Shown: one piece after another, positions 25,473 to 34,721 of the stretch | Layout: the number at the start of each line of letters is the position of its first letter | Numbering within the stretch: the stretch's first letter is position 1 | NCBI RefSeq assembly: GCF_014652875.1 | Contig: NZ_BMZQ01000002.1 | Location: 1,237,501-1,301,500, forward strand | Direction of reading: 5' to 3' | Origin: Tianweitania populi | GTDB lineage: Bacteria > Pseudomonadota > Alphaproteobacteria > Rhizobiales > Rhizobiaceae | DNA length: 64,000 nucleotides | Translations under genes and position numbers: made by a program | Notes under the pieces: generated by a model | The model's input: only the letters and a program-made list of their open reading frames with translations | What the model was told of the DNA's origin: nothing | Databases searched by the model: none

Positions 25473-26534
25473 TTAGCCTGCCATAAATCCAGTTCGGCCG
25501 CGCTGCCAGTAACCGGCGGCAAGCGTGGAGTCGCGACCAAGGCCGCGTGCGCTACGCCAGTTTTCGCGGACGGTTCGTGCCAGCGATGTTTCCGCTGCAA
25601 ACCATCCAAAGGTATCCACATCGTCTGTCCAAGGCTCTGCCTGGATAACCTCGGCCAAGCACTCCGGTTTGGAATGATCGCGCACCAGCCACTCCACCTG
25701 GAAGCTCGGTGCGTGGAGATCCTGGATCTCGTCCTTGTTCTCGACTTCCACATAGATCTTGCCCTGCGTGCTCGGCTCCATGGTTTCAAGCATGCGACCA
25801 ACAGCCGGAAGACCGGTTTCATCGGCGCCGATGATAAAGCGGGATGCAGAACGCAGTGGCCGACCGACCGGACCCAAAACGCCGATCACATCACCGGGCT
25901 GACAGTTCTGCGCCCATGACGAGGCGATCCCATGATCGGCATGCATGAGGAAATCGACCTCCATCCATCCGGTGGCAACATGGAGGCGGCGGATCGTATA
26001 GGCGCGGGAAATCGGCCGCTGCCCCTCGGTCGGATAAGTCGGTAGCCCGTTGTCGCCGAGCACGGGCCAAGCCGGTGCAGGATTGTCGGCCGTCGCGAAC
26101 AGCATGCGGATATGCATGCCCCCGAACATGGTGAAGCGATGGAGGTCTTCACCTTCCAGGCGAACGCGCAGCATGCGCGGTGTCACGAAATTTTTGCCGG
26201 CCACATGCATCAGGCGAAACTGCTCGACCTTGTTGTCACCGGCCAGATCGCCAGTCCATACGATGCGCGGCTGCTCCGCTTTGGCATAAAGCTCAACGGC
26301 AACCGCCATGAGATCCTTGATCCGGGCAAGGCCAGTCCGATCAGGCGCCTGACCGGTCATCACAAGTCTGGTGGAGCTGTGTTCCAGGATCGCGCGGCCA
26401 AACGGATAGATGAAGGCGACCGAACCCGGTTCGCGCTCGACCTTCGGCTGATAGCTCGCCAGCCTGTCGATGATGTTATCGAGATAGTCCGGCAGCGCGT
26501 GGAGGCTGAGCTCGGCTCGGCTGGTGAGGGTCAT
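25473..26534 (-). CDS. siderophore-interacting protein with N-terminal DUF2218
   Basis: A 353-residue fusion. An N-terminal DUF2218 domain (about 10-95, with YPFGRAILEHSSTRLVMTG) is followed by an FAD-binding siderophore-interacting reductase domain (about 110-350, with AYTIRRLH flavin site, VLGPVGRPL, IIGADETGLPAVGRMLE, and the terminal YWQRGRTG). The family reduces ferric siderophore or heme-related iron in the cytosol. Start at 26534, with AAAGGATC just upstream. It lies 26 bp after the TonB receptor gene, forming one iron-acquisition operon. Confidence 0.93.
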   Translation of the reverse strand: MTLTSRAELSLHALPDYLDNIIDRLASYQPKVEREPGSVAFIYPFGRAILEHSSTRLVMTGQAPDRTGLARIKDLMAVAVELYAKAEQPRIVWTGDLAGDNKVEQFRLMHVAGKNFVTPRMLRVRLEGEDLHRFTMFGGMHIRMLFATADNPAPAWPVLGDNGLPTYPTEGQRPISRAYTIRRLHVATGWMEVDFLMHADHGIASSWAQNCQPGDVIGVLGPVGRPLRSASRFIIGADETGLPAVGRMLETMEPSTQGKIYVEVENKDEIQDLHAPSFQVEWLVRDHSKPECLAEVIQAEPWTDDVDTFGWFAAETSLARTVRENWRSARGLGRDSTLAAGYWQRGRTGFMAG

Positions 26535-26560
26535 TGGAGATCCTTTCACGACGTTGGTTA

Positions 26561-28675
26561 TCAACCGCCGATCCGGCCAGTCAGGGCGAATTTGAAAGAT
26601 CGGCCCTTGCCCTGCTCGACATCCGATGTCGTGGACCAGGCGCTTTGCGGATCAGTGTAGGCCTTGTCGAAGATGTTATCGACGGCCACATCGAACTTCA
26701 GGTTGTCGTTGATCTCCCAGTTGGCAAAGAGATTGACGAGGTCGGCGCGGGGATAGACCGTGGTGCTGGTGCTCAGCGTCCGTGTTACCTCTCCGAGGCT
26801 GACATATTGCGCGCCGAAGGTAAGCCGGTCTTCCATTGCCCGGAAGCCGAGCGTGGCAGACACATTGTCGAGCGGCGTGTCGCTGAGTGTCTGGCCCTTA
26901 TAGATGCCGTCGCGCATCTCGGCATCGACAAAGCTCGCTGCCAGGTTCAGGAAGCCCCAGCCGTAGTCATACACGCCCTCGATTTCGATGCCCTGCAGAC
27001 GGGCCGAACCGACATTCTCGGATCGCGTGACGCGGCCAGTCGCCACCGTGTTGATGTAATCGTCTACATCGGTATGGAAGACGTTCGCTTTGACGCGCAG
27101 GAGATCGCCTGCCGTCACCACGTCGTCATATTGCAGGTTGACGCCCGCTTCCCAGGTTTGTGCCACTTCAGGCTTCAGCAGGAGATTGGGCTCATAGCCG
27201 GTACCATGCGCGCCGTTCTGGCGGAACACGTCCTGCATATGGGGCATCCGGTAGCCTTCCGCATAGGTGCCATAAAGCTGGAAACCTTCGATGGGTGTCA
27301 CTCCGATCGTGACACGCGGCGACCAGCGATCGCCGTCCACGGTCACATCCTGCGATGGCGTCGTGTTTGTCGCCTTTGACGTACCATCGAGGCTGTAGCC
27401 ATCGTAGCGAAGCGCTGCCGTAACATCGAGCCACTCGGCATAACCTGCTTCCCACTGCAGGAAACCGCCATACACATCCTGCGATCCCTTGCCGAAGTGG
27501 TCGGCATCCGAGTCGCCTTCGAGATCATAGTAGTCGAGGCCGTAAGTCAGCGCATGATCCATGCTGAGCGCCTGGAAACGCGAGGTGTTGCGAGCGGCGA
27601 AACCGGTGGTCTCGACCTCATAAAAGCGGCTATTGCCGTAGGCGGAGCGTGGCCAGACTTGGAACTGATCGGCTTCCGTGCTGGCATGATAGACATTGGC
27701 GCTGAAATCCCAGAAGTCGTTGTTTTCGGGGTTGAAGGTGTAGCTGCCGGTATAGGTGCGCACCTTCGTGTCGGCATCGTAGCGGCTGAGCGTCGCCGAT
27801 GTGGAGCCGGACGAACCGGTGATGAAGTCGGAATAGTCCTGAACGGTGACGCCAAGCTTCACTTCATGGCCATCGGCCGGCCGCATCGTCACCTTGCCGA
27901 AGCCGCTGACGGCTTCTTCACCTGTCCAGCGGACCGTGTCGCCGTTGCCGTCCTTGTAGGCGTCGCTGTCGCGCCAAACGAAGTTGCCGATGACGTCGAT
28001 ATTGTCGTTGAACTTATAGGCACCGGTGGTGCTGGAAAGCTTGCCCTCACCATTGGTCTCGTAGCGGATCTTTTCGCTCAACGCCCAAGTCTCGCCCGAA
28101 CGCAGGAAGTCGCGAGCGTCCTTGGTCTCGAAGGAGACGACGCCGCCGATCGCGCCCGATCCATAGGCGTTCGAAACCGGTCCGCGGATCACCGTGACCT
28201 GCTTTAGCAGTTCAGGCTCGATGTAAAAGGAGCCGGAACCGTGGCCGACGCGCCAATAATCCTGGCGCGCACCATCCAGCGTGACCGCGACGCGTCCATA
28301 TTGCTGCAGGCCGCGAATGTTGATGGCAGTCGCCGGGTCATCGCCGTTCTGGGTGGCACCGACGCCGGGAACGTTGCGAAAAAGATCAGCCGCCGTGGTC
28401 GCTTGGGTCCGGTCGATCTCCTCGCTGGTAACAACGCTGCTGCCTGACGTGGCATCGATCACCGGCTCAAGCTTCATGTTTGCCGTCACGACAACCTGAT
28501 CGAGGACGGTAACGCCGGCTTTGGGTTGCTGATCCTGCTGTTCGGCTGTTGCCGAAGCTGCAGACAGACCTGCCTGCGACGACTGCGCGAGGGCCTGCGG
28601 AGTATGGATAGCGAGCGTGATGACGGAGGCACTGAGAGCCAGACGAATGTGCAACGATGATGGCTTTCTAGCCAT
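26561..28675 (-). CDS. TonB-dependent outer-membrane heme/hemoprotein receptor
   Basis: A 704-residue outer-membrane receptor with signal peptide MARKPSSLHIRLALSASVITLA... ending LAQ. A TonB box-like stretch (VLDQVVVTANMK) is followed by the plug domain (SEEIDRTQATTAADLFRNVPGV) and the beta-barrel. Heme-receptor hallmarks are present: a FRAP-like box (YAEGYRMPHMQDVF), an NPNL-like box (EPNLLLKPE), and a His between them (NGAHGTGYE). Start set at the ATG after GGAGG; the longer open frame adds 76 unlikely residues. The closing Phe (KFALTGRIGG) is not at the last position, which is usual for barrels. Confidence 0.93.
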   Translation of the reverse strand: MARKPSSLHIRLALSASVITLAIHTPQALAQSSQAGLSAASATAEQQDQQPKAGVTVLDQVVVTANMKLEPVIDATSGSSVVTSEEIDRTQATTAADLFRNVPGVGATQNGDDPATAINIRGLQQYGRVAVTLDGARQDYWRVGHGSGSFYIEPELLKQVTVIRGPVSNAYGSGAIGGVVSFETKDARDFLRSGETWALSEKIRYETNGEGKLSSTTGAYKFNDNIDVIGNFVWRDSDAYKDGNGDTVRWTGEEAVSGFGKVTMRPADGHEVKLGVTVQDYSDFITGSSGSTSATLSRYDADTKVRTYTGSYTFNPENNDFWDFSANVYHASTEADQFQVWPRSAYGNSRFYEVETTGFAARNTSRFQALSMDHALTYGLDYYDLEGDSDADHFGKGSQDVYGGFLQWEAGYAEWLDVTAALRYDGYSLDGTSKATNTTPSQDVTVDGDRWSPRVTIGVTPIEGFQLYGTYAEGYRMPHMQDVFRQNGAHGTGYEPNLLLKPEVAQTWEAGVNLQYDDVVTAGDLLRVKANVFHTDVDDYINTVATGRVTRSENVGSARLQGIEIEGVYDYGWGFLNLAASFVDAEMRDGIYKGQTLSDTPLDNVSATLGFRAMEDRLTFGAQYVSLGEVTRTLSTSTTVYPRADLVNLFANWEINDNLKFDVAVDNIFDKAYTDPQSAWSTTSDVEQGKGRSFKFALTGRIGG

Positions 28676-28745
28676 TTGGAGCCTCCAACAGCAGGGAAAG
28701 ATGGCTAGCGGAAGGCTTGCCGGAACGATGCTACGCCCGATAGTA

Positions 28746-28768
28746 AACTTGACAATATGAGTCAAGTT
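28746..28768. promoter_or_regulatory. iron-responsive operator (IRO box, RirA-type)
   Basis: A perfect 8-bp inverted repeat AACTTGAC-N7-GTCAAGTT lies in the 131-bp divergent spacer between the TonB receptor and the heme-binding-protein gene. It contains TGA-N9-TCA (28750-28764), the core of the IRO box bound by the rhizobial iron regulator RirA. It can serve both promoters. Confidence 0.72.
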
Positions 28769-28806
28769 AAGCGATGAGAATGTTTCTACACGAGGAGTTG
28801 AGGCAG

Positions 28807-29697
28807 ATGGTTCGAAGACGAAATGGAATGATTGCGCTTGTTGAGCGGCGCGTTCGATGCGCGCTGGCGGGGGCTGCCGTCGCTGCGATGACCTTTGCCG
28901 CACAAGCGCAGGAAGCGGTTGATTATCGCCGTATCGTTTCGCTAGGGCCAGACGTCACGGAGATCGCCATGGCTCTGGAAGCAGCGGATCGGATCATCGC
29001 AGTCGATCGTTCCAGCCGTTTTCCCGACGCCGCCAACACCAAGCCCAATCTGGGTTATCGACGCACGCTATCGGCCGAAGGCGTCCTGGCCTTGTCGCCC
29101 GACCTCATCCTGGCTGCCGAAGATATTGGCCCGCCGGAAGCGGTCGACGTGCTCAAAGCCACCAACGTGCCTATCGTCTTTGTGCCCGAAGGCAATTCGG
29201 AAGCTGGCATCGCGAAGAAGATCGAAGTGATCGCAGTCACACTCGGCCAGGCAGAAGCGGGCCAAGCACTGTCGGAGCGTGTGCGGAATGAATTCAGGCA
29301 GGCAGCCGCGCTCGGTGCCGCAATCCCAACAGCCGAGCGGAAGCGCGTCGTATTCTTCCACGGCCTTGTTCGCTTGACAGGCGCCGGATCAGAAACGGCG
29401 GCAGATGCGATCATCCAGCTGTCGGGCGGCATCAATCCGCTTGCGGACTACAAGGGCTACAAAGCGGTTTCAGAAGAAAGCCTCCTGCAGGCGCGACCGG
29501 AAGTCGTCTTGATGCTGTCGGATGGTAAAGGCGGTCCGACGCCTGAAGAAGTCTTCTCCAATCCATCTCTCGCCGCAACGCCGGCGGGCAAGTCCAAAGC
29601 ACTGATTACGCTTGACGGACCATACATGCTTGGCTTCGGCCCACGAACGGCGAACGCCATTCGCGGTCTTGCGCATGCGCTTTATGGAGAACGTTGA
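28807..29697 (+). CDS. hmuT: heme ABC transporter periplasmic binding protein, HmuT-like
   Basis: A type III (BtuF/HmuT) binding protein of 296 residues from the chosen start, with a signal region ALAGAAVAAMTFAAQAQ. It opens with the class pattern RIVSLGPDVTEIAMALEAADRIIAVDRSSRFP. The segment NLGYRRTLSAEGVLALSPDLILAAEDIGPP has the Tyr typical of heme-binding HmuT/ShuT. I took the ATG behind GAGG at 28807; two earlier ATGs are in frame. The usual hmuU and hmuV genes do not follow, so the protein would need a permease encoded elsewhere. Confidence 0.88.
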   Translation: MVRRRNGMIALVERRVRCALAGAAVAAMTFAAQAQEAVDYRRIVSLGPDVTEIAMALEAADRIIAVDRSSRFPDAANTKPNLGYRRTLSAEGVLALSPDLILAAEDIGPPEAVDVLKATNVPIVFVPEGNSEAGIAKKIEVIAVTLGQAEAGQALSERVRNEFRQAAALGAAIPTAERKRVVFFHGLVRLTGAGSETAADAIIQLSGGINPLADYKGYKAVSEESLLQARPEVVLMLSDGKGGPTPEEVFSNPSLAATPAGKSKALITLDGPYMLGFGPRTANAIRGLAHALYGER

Positions 29698-30248
29698 GGA
29701 CTTCACTCCCCCGGTGGTGCTCGACTTCGTCAAGCGGACGAAAGAAACATCTGCCTCCGCACGCATTGTGCTGCCCGAGGGCCCGATAGCGTCGGACTGC
29801 ATTTCTCCGACTTCGGCTACGTCTCTCCAATACGCTCGACGATCCGGCGCATTCGAAACACAATGCTCCGAAGCCAATCTTCGTAATGGCCTTTCACAGG
29901 CATGACCCGGATGGGTCGCGGGTGATCAACAGAGCGAGGATACAAGCGCGCTTACTTAACCCAGCCCAGGTAGCAGCTGGATTTCATTCGTTAAGGCGCC
30001 GGTTCGCTAGACCCGCCTTTAGCCTGCTGGCGCGAAACGCGAGCGATGCTTTGTGCGAGCATCATCCCCATCCTGAAAATCATGGCGAGCCATACCACGG
30101 CATTTGAGCGCGGTTGGTAGCTCCGCTGATCGTCGCGAAGACCTTAGTTTCGAAGGTCAACGGCAACCTTGACGAGGTTGCCAAATTCGAATAGCCTACA
30201 AATATCAAAACATCATTTCATTATTTGAAACACTTGGGAGGGTGGTTG
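29698..30248. other. intergenic region without a recognisable gene
   Basis: About 550 bp between hmuT and the iclR-type regulator. Open frames here are short, lack ribosome sites and show no family motif. I looked for remnants of hmuU/hmuV and saw none. The last 40 bp are AT-rich and hold a likely promoter/operator for the next operon. Confidence 0.6.
30216..30230. promoter_or_regulatory. candidate IclR operator
   Basis: TTTCA-TTATT-TGAAA, a 15-bp palindromic element in an AT-rich tract 19 bp before the regulator ATG. Length and AT-rich palindromic form resemble IclR-family sites. It would control the whole 30249-42327 operon by autoregulation. Confidence 0.5.
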
Positions 30249-31046
30249 ATGGGGGGAGCATCGTCGAGCGAGGGCGGCAAATTGCCTGCTGGCACAGGCA
30301 CGCTCGACATGGCGTTGAAGCTCGTCGAATTTCTTGCCATTCAAAGCGCACCCCAGTCTCTTGCCCAGATCGCCAAGGCGTTCGATGCCTCGAAGGCAAC
30401 AGTTTATCGTCACCTTGTCACGCTCCAGCGCCACGGCTTTGTGCGGCAGGATGCAGAAACCAGTCGCTATGAGCCTGGGGTCAAGCTCCTGGTATTGGGT
30501 GAAGCCGTTCGCGGACGCTTCGACGTCGCGACGGTCGCAAGCGATGATGTCGCCGAACTCGGCAGTCTGACCGGCCAAGCCGTTACCATCTGCCGAATGA
30601 TCGACGGGAAGCTCGTCGTGCTCGACCTTGTCCATGGGCGCACTGTGATCGAGTTTGGTACGCGGCCTGGAACCGAACTCTCGATTCATTCAACGGCGCA
30701 CGGCAAGGTCTGGCTGTCGTTCGGCCCGGAGGATTTGCTTGAGCGGGTGGCGAGCCAGTCGATGCATCCCTGGACGCCAACGACGATTACGGATGCTCAA
30801 GCGCTTCGGAAAGAAATCGAAATCGTCAGGAAGCGCGGCTGGGCTGTTGCGCCCGACGAGTTGATCACTGCGGTTAACGCTCTGGCGGTGCCGATCTTCA
30901 ATCACAAAAATCAAATTGCAGGCTCGCTGGCGATCGTGGGGGCAACCCAGTTCATCCCGATTACGCCGAAGCCCGAGCAGATCGAGGCGGTCCTTGCCGC
31001 TGGGCGCAGGATCTCCGAACGACTTGGCTGGAGGAATGATCGATGA
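30249..31046 (+). CDS. IclR-family transcriptional regulator
   Basis: A 265-residue IclR regulator: N-terminal winged helix (about 15-75, with LAQIAKAFDASKATVYRHLVTLQRHGFV) and C-terminal effector domain (about 85-260, with HSTAHGKVWLS and ALAVPIFNHKNQIAGSLAIVG). Start at 30249, after GGGAGG at 30237-30242; an upstream in-frame start has no ribosome site. Its stop overlaps the HyuA-like start (ATGA), so the regulator is the first gene of its own catabolic operon. The effector is probably an organic acid. Confidence 0.92.
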   Translation: MGGASSSEGGKLPAGTGTLDMALKLVEFLAIQSAPQSLAQIAKAFDASKATVYRHLVTLQRHGFVRQDAETSRYEPGVKLLVLGEAVRGRFDVATVASDDVAELGSLTGQAVTICRMIDGKLVVLDLVHGRTVIEFGTRPGTELSIHSTAHGKVWLSFGPEDLLERVASQSMHPWTPTTITDAQALRKEIEIVRKRGWAVAPDELITAVNALAVPIFNHKNQIAGSLAIVGATQFIPITPKPEQIEAVLAAGRRISERLGWRNDR

Positions 31047-33118
31047 CCTATTCGCTAGCGGTCGATATCGGTGGCACCTTTACGGATATCGTTCTGCGCA
31101 ATTCCGACGGAAGGCTGATCGTCGACAAGACTTTGACCACCCATGAAGACCTGCTGACCGGTTTCTTCGGCGGCGTGAACTCTGTTCTCGGCCATGCGGG
31201 AATTTCATCGCATGCCGTCGATGGCGTTGTTGTGCATGCCACCACGGTGGTGACGAACGCGCTCATCGAACGCAAGGGACCGGCAACCGCTCTCGTGGTC
31301 ACGGATGGATTTCGCGATGTGCTCTCCATTCGCAACGAGCACCGCTATGATATGTACGATCCACAGATCGAGTTCCCCGAGCCGCTGGTTCCGGAACACC
31401 TGACCTTCGGTGTCATCGAGCGGACGCTGGCGGACGGCACCGTGCTTGTCTCGCCATCGAAGGAGGACATCAGCGCGCTGGCGGTACAAATTCGCGAAAG
31501 CGGCGCGAAATCAGTCGCCGTATGCTTCCTGAACAGCTTCATCAACGCGCAGAACGAAACTTTGGTCGCCAGCGAACTAGCGCGTCTGCTCAATGACATC
31601 TTCATCTGCACATCGTCGGACGTTGCGCCGCAGATCCGCGAATATCCCCGTGCGTCTACCGCAACGGTGAACGCCTACACGATGCCGATTTCGCAGCCTT
31701 ACCTGCGCCGGCTTAGCGACCGTCTGCGGTCGGAAGGGTTTGCCAACACGCCGCTCATCATGCTGAGTTCAGGCGGTGTCGTCGGCGCGGAAACGGCCGG
31801 TCGCAATCCCGTGCGGATGATCGAGAGCGGTCCGGCCGCGGGCGCCTTGGCCGCCTGTCATTATGCCGAAGTGCTCGGGATCGACCGGCTGATGTCGTTT
31901 GACATGGGGGGCACCACGGCCAAGGCGTGCTTGATCGAAAACCGCACGCCGCTGATTACCGGCCTGTTCGAGGTCGATCGCCGGTATCGCTTCAAGGACG
32001 GCAGCGGATTGCCTGTGACCGTGCCGTCGATCGATCTGATCGAAATCGGTGCCGGCGGCGGCTCGATCGCGCATGTCGATGCGCTTGGGCTGCTGAAGGT
32101 GGGGCCGGAAAGCGCAGGCTCCAATCCTGGTCCGGCCTGTTACGGTCGTGGTGGCAGAGAAGCGACCGTAACGGATGCCGATCTCGTGCTTGGCCTTATC
32201 GATGCCGGCAATTTCCTCGGCGGCGACATGCAACTCGACAAGGCTGCGACCGAGCAAGCGATGTCGAAGCTCGGTGACAACCTCGGAACCTCGGGCGTGC
32301 AGGCCGCGCGTGGCATCTACCGCGTTGTGACCGAAGCGATGGCCTCGGCCGCGCGTTCGCATGCCACCGATCGCGGCGTGGATTATCGCGGCCTGCCGCT
32401 CTTTGCTTTTGGTGGCGCAGGCCCGCTGCATGCCTGCGGCGTTGCCGAGCTTCTGCAAAGCTCGTCCGTGATCGTGCCGCCGCGATCGAGCGTGCTGTCC
32501 GCCTTCGGCACGTTGGTAACGCCGCTTCGCCTCGATCTCGTTCGCAGCGATCTCGTCCGGCTCGATGATATCGACTGGGAGCGGGTGGAGACGGTAATCG
32601 GCGAGCTGGAGATGGAAGGTCGCGCCGCGCTGCTTGAAGCCGGCTGCGCCGCATCCGACATCGAAATCCACGTCGGTGCCGATATGCGCTATTTTGGCCA
32701 GCAGCACGAAGTCCCCGTCACGTTTGACGCGGACCCCCGCCAGGCACGTGACACGGCAGCTCTTTCACACCTGTTCGCCGAGGCCTACCGCACGCTCTAT
32801 GGCGTCAATCCCAACCACGTCCCCGTCGAAATCGTATCCTGGCGCATCACGGTGAACGGGCCGGCGATCCGCTTTCATGCGGCTGGGCAGCCTGGCAGCG
32901 CGCCCGGCACACCGAAGACGCATCGCCCGGTCCATGCATGGCAGGACAACGAGATGGTGCCTGTGTTCGACCGCCGGGACCTTGCCGTCGGCCAAGAGGT
33001 TCAAGGCCCGCTGATTATCGAGGAACGCGAAACCACCACCGCCATCCCGCCCAACTGGGTTGCGACCATCGATCACATCGGCTGCATCGTGGCCACCCGC
33101 TTTTCGCGCGCGAACTGA
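31043..33118 (+). CDS. HyuA/oxoprolinase-A-like ATP-dependent subunit
   Basis: A 691-residue protein of the hydantoinase/oxoprolinase/acetone-carboxylase A family. The phosphate-binding motif VDIGGTFTDIVL is at residues 7-18, and MSFDMGGTTAKACLI marks the second actin-like lobe; ALFAFGGAGPLHACG is a strong family block. Such subunits hydrolyse ATP to activate a substrate for ring opening (hydantoin, oxoproline) or carboxylation (acetone, acetophenone). The partner HyuB-like subunit follows after 12 bp. The operon's acyl-CoA ligase and thiolase favour a carboxylase-type role, but hydantoinase activity is not excluded. Confidence 0.92.
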   Translation: MTYSLAVDIGGTFTDIVLRNSDGRLIVDKTLTTHEDLLTGFFGGVNSVLGHAGISSHAVDGVVVHATTVVTNALIERKGPATALVVTDGFRDVLSIRNEHRYDMYDPQIEFPEPLVPEHLTFGVIERTLADGTVLVSPSKEDISALAVQIRESGAKSVAVCFLNSFINAQNETLVASELARLLNDIFICTSSDVAPQIREYPRASTATVNAYTMPISQPYLRRLSDRLRSEGFANTPLIMLSSGGVVGAETAGRNPVRMIESGPAAGALAACHYAEVLGIDRLMSFDMGGTTAKACLIENRTPLITGLFEVDRRYRFKDGSGLPVTVPSIDLIEIGAGGGSIAHVDALGLLKVGPESAGSNPGPACYGRGGREATVTDADLVLGLIDAGNFLGGDMQLDKAATEQAMSKLGDNLGTSGVQAARGIYRVVTEAMASAARSHATDRGVDYRGLPLFAFGGAGPLHACGVAELLQSSSVIVPPRSSVLSAFGTLVTPLRLDLVRSDLVRLDDIDWERVETVIGELEMEGRAALLEAGCAASDIEIHVGADMRYFGQQHEVPVTFDADPRQARDTAALSHLFAEAYRTLYGVNPNHVPVEIVSWRITVNGPAIRFHAAGQPGSAPGTPKTHRPVHAWQDNEMVPVFDRRDLAVGQEVQGPLIIEERETTTAIPPNWVATIDHIGCIVATRFSRAN

Positions 33119-33130
33119 GGAGGATCGGCC

Positions 33131-34678
33131 ATGGACGGCGTTGAACTCGAAATTCTCTGGTCGAACCTGATCGGCATCGTGACCGAGCGCGCCAAGGCGC
33201 TGCAGCGCATCGCCTTTTCGCCGATCGTGCGCGAAGCAGGCGATCTGGCCTGCGCGCTATTTGACCAACGTGGGCGCATGGTGGCGCAAGCCAATACCGG
33301 CACTCCCGGTCACATCAACTCGCTCGCCTTCGCTGGCGGTCATCTTGTGAAGGAGTTTGCCGGGCGGTGCGAGCCGGGCGACGTCCTCATCACCAACGAC
33401 CCCTGGCTCTCGGCCGGCCACTTCTTCGACATCACGATCCTAACGCCGATCTTCAACGGCGACCGATTGATCGCCTATATTGGCTCGACCATTCACCACA
33501 CGGATATCGGCGGCTATGGCATCGGCGCCGGTGCGCGGGACGTGCATGAAGAAGGGCTGTGGATCCCGCCGCTGAAGCTCTACGAGCGCGGTGTGGCCAA
33601 CCCCGTTCTTTCAGCCATGATCCGCCGCAACGTGCGCACGCCCGATGCTGTGTTCGGTGATCTCTCGGCACAGGTATCGAGCGGTCGCGCGGCGGCCGAA
33701 CACCTCATCGCGTTGTGCGAACGGCAGGGTGTCGAAGACATCGAGGGTTTGTCGGACGAGATCATTGCTCGTTCCGAGGAAGCGACGCGCGCTGCCATCC
33801 GCAAGCTGAAGCCTGGCACCTATCACGGCGAGTCGAACTTCGATGTGCCCGGTGGCGAAATCATCACGTTGAAGACGGCTGTCACCGTGGATGCGGAAGC
33901 GGGCGGCATCCTTGTTGATTTCGAGGGATCGTCGAAGCAGACGTCAACCGGCATCAACGTCGTTCTCAACTACACGCACGCTTATTCGACCTTCGCGATC
34001 CGCTCGTGCCTGAATCCTGATCTGCCCAACAACTACGGCAGCCTGGCTCCGATCGAGATCAGAGCTCCAAAGGGCTCCATCATCAACTGCGAATATCCGG
34101 CGCCGGTAAATGCGCGCCATGTGGTCGGCATGTATGTGCCCATGCCGATCCTGAAGGCGCTCCACCAGGTGATCCCGAACCAGGTTCTGGCGGAAGGCTC
34201 AGGCGCGGTGTGGACGATCCAGATCCAGGGCAAGAACGAGGCTGGCCAGCCTTTCACCTCGTCCATGTTCAACTATTCCGGCGGCATGGGCGCGCGGGCC
34301 GAGAAGCCGGGCCCGAGTGCAACCTGTTACCCCACAGGTGTTGCCGCCGTTCCCATCGAGATCCTCGAAGCCTCCATGCCGATCGTCTTCGACAAGAAGG
34401 AATTGCGGCGCGGTTCGGGAGGCGACGGGCGTGTGCGCGGTGGCGATGGTCAGTCTATCGGCTTCCACATGCGCACCCAGGAGCCTTGGCTGCTGAACGC
34501 CGTGCCAAGCCGCCTTCAAGAAGGACCTGACGGCATTGGCGGCGGTAGCGCGGGTGCCGCCGGCAAATTCCTCGTTAATGGCCAGTCAGTCAGCGAGGCA
34601 CGCAAACTCACGATGCAGCCGGAGGACCGAGTGCTTTTGGAAACACCGGGCGGCGGAGGCTTCGGCCCGCCCGGCTGA
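33131..34678 (+). CDS. HyuB/oxoprolinase-B-like subunit
   Basis: A 515-residue partner of the HyuA-like protein. Family blocks are visible: EILWSNLIGIVTERAKALQRIAFSPIVREAGD, the ITNDPWLSAGHFFDI metal-site region (His of GHFFD), STIHHTDIGGYG, and RGGDGQSIGF near the end, closing with ETPGGGGFGPPG. B subunits carry the metal-dependent half of the reaction on the phosphorylated substrate. GAGG precedes the ATG. Size is in the normal hydantoinase-B range (about 500-600). Confidence 0.92.
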   Translation: MDGVELEILWSNLIGIVTERAKALQRIAFSPIVREAGDLACALFDQRGRMVAQANTGTPGHINSLAFAGGHLVKEFAGRCEPGDVLITNDPWLSAGHFFDITILTPIFNGDRLIAYIGSTIHHTDIGGYGIGAGARDVHEEGLWIPPLKLYERGVANPVLSAMIRRNVRTPDAVFGDLSAQVSSGRAAAEHLIALCERQGVEDIEGLSDEIIARSEEATRAAIRKLKPGTYHGESNFDVPGGEIITLKTAVTVDAEAGGILVDFEGSSKQTSTGINVVLNYTHAYSTFAIRSCLNPDLPNNYGSLAPIEIRAPKGSIINCEYPAPVNARHVVGMYVPMPILKALHQVIPNQVLAEGSGAVWTIQIQGKNEAGQPFTSSMFNYSGGMGARAEKPGPSATCYPTGVAAVPIEILEASMPIVFDKKELRRGSGGDGRVRGGDGQSIGFHMRTQEPWLLNAVPSRLQEGPDGIGGGSAGAAGKFLVNGQSVSEARKLTMQPEDRVLLETPGGGGFGPPG

Positions 34679-34721
34679 AGGGAAACATCGTCAATCGTCA
34701 ACTGAACGTGGGAGGAGAATC

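Noticed and set aside
28676-28903. An N-terminal extension of 76 residues on the TonB receptor
   Set aside because: It would run through the IRO box and the divergent promoter; the ATG at 28675 begins a proper signal peptide after GGAGG.
29612-29905. A 97-codon frame overlapping the end of hmuT, considered as a remnant hmuU or other gene
   Set aside because: No family motif, no membrane segment and no ribosome site; most of it is the wrong frame of hmuT.
31043-34678. A straightforward hydantoin-utilisation operon
   Set aside because: No N-carbamoylase, hydantoin racemase or hydantoin permease is present; the CoA ligase and thiolase would be unexplained. It is kept only as an alternative.
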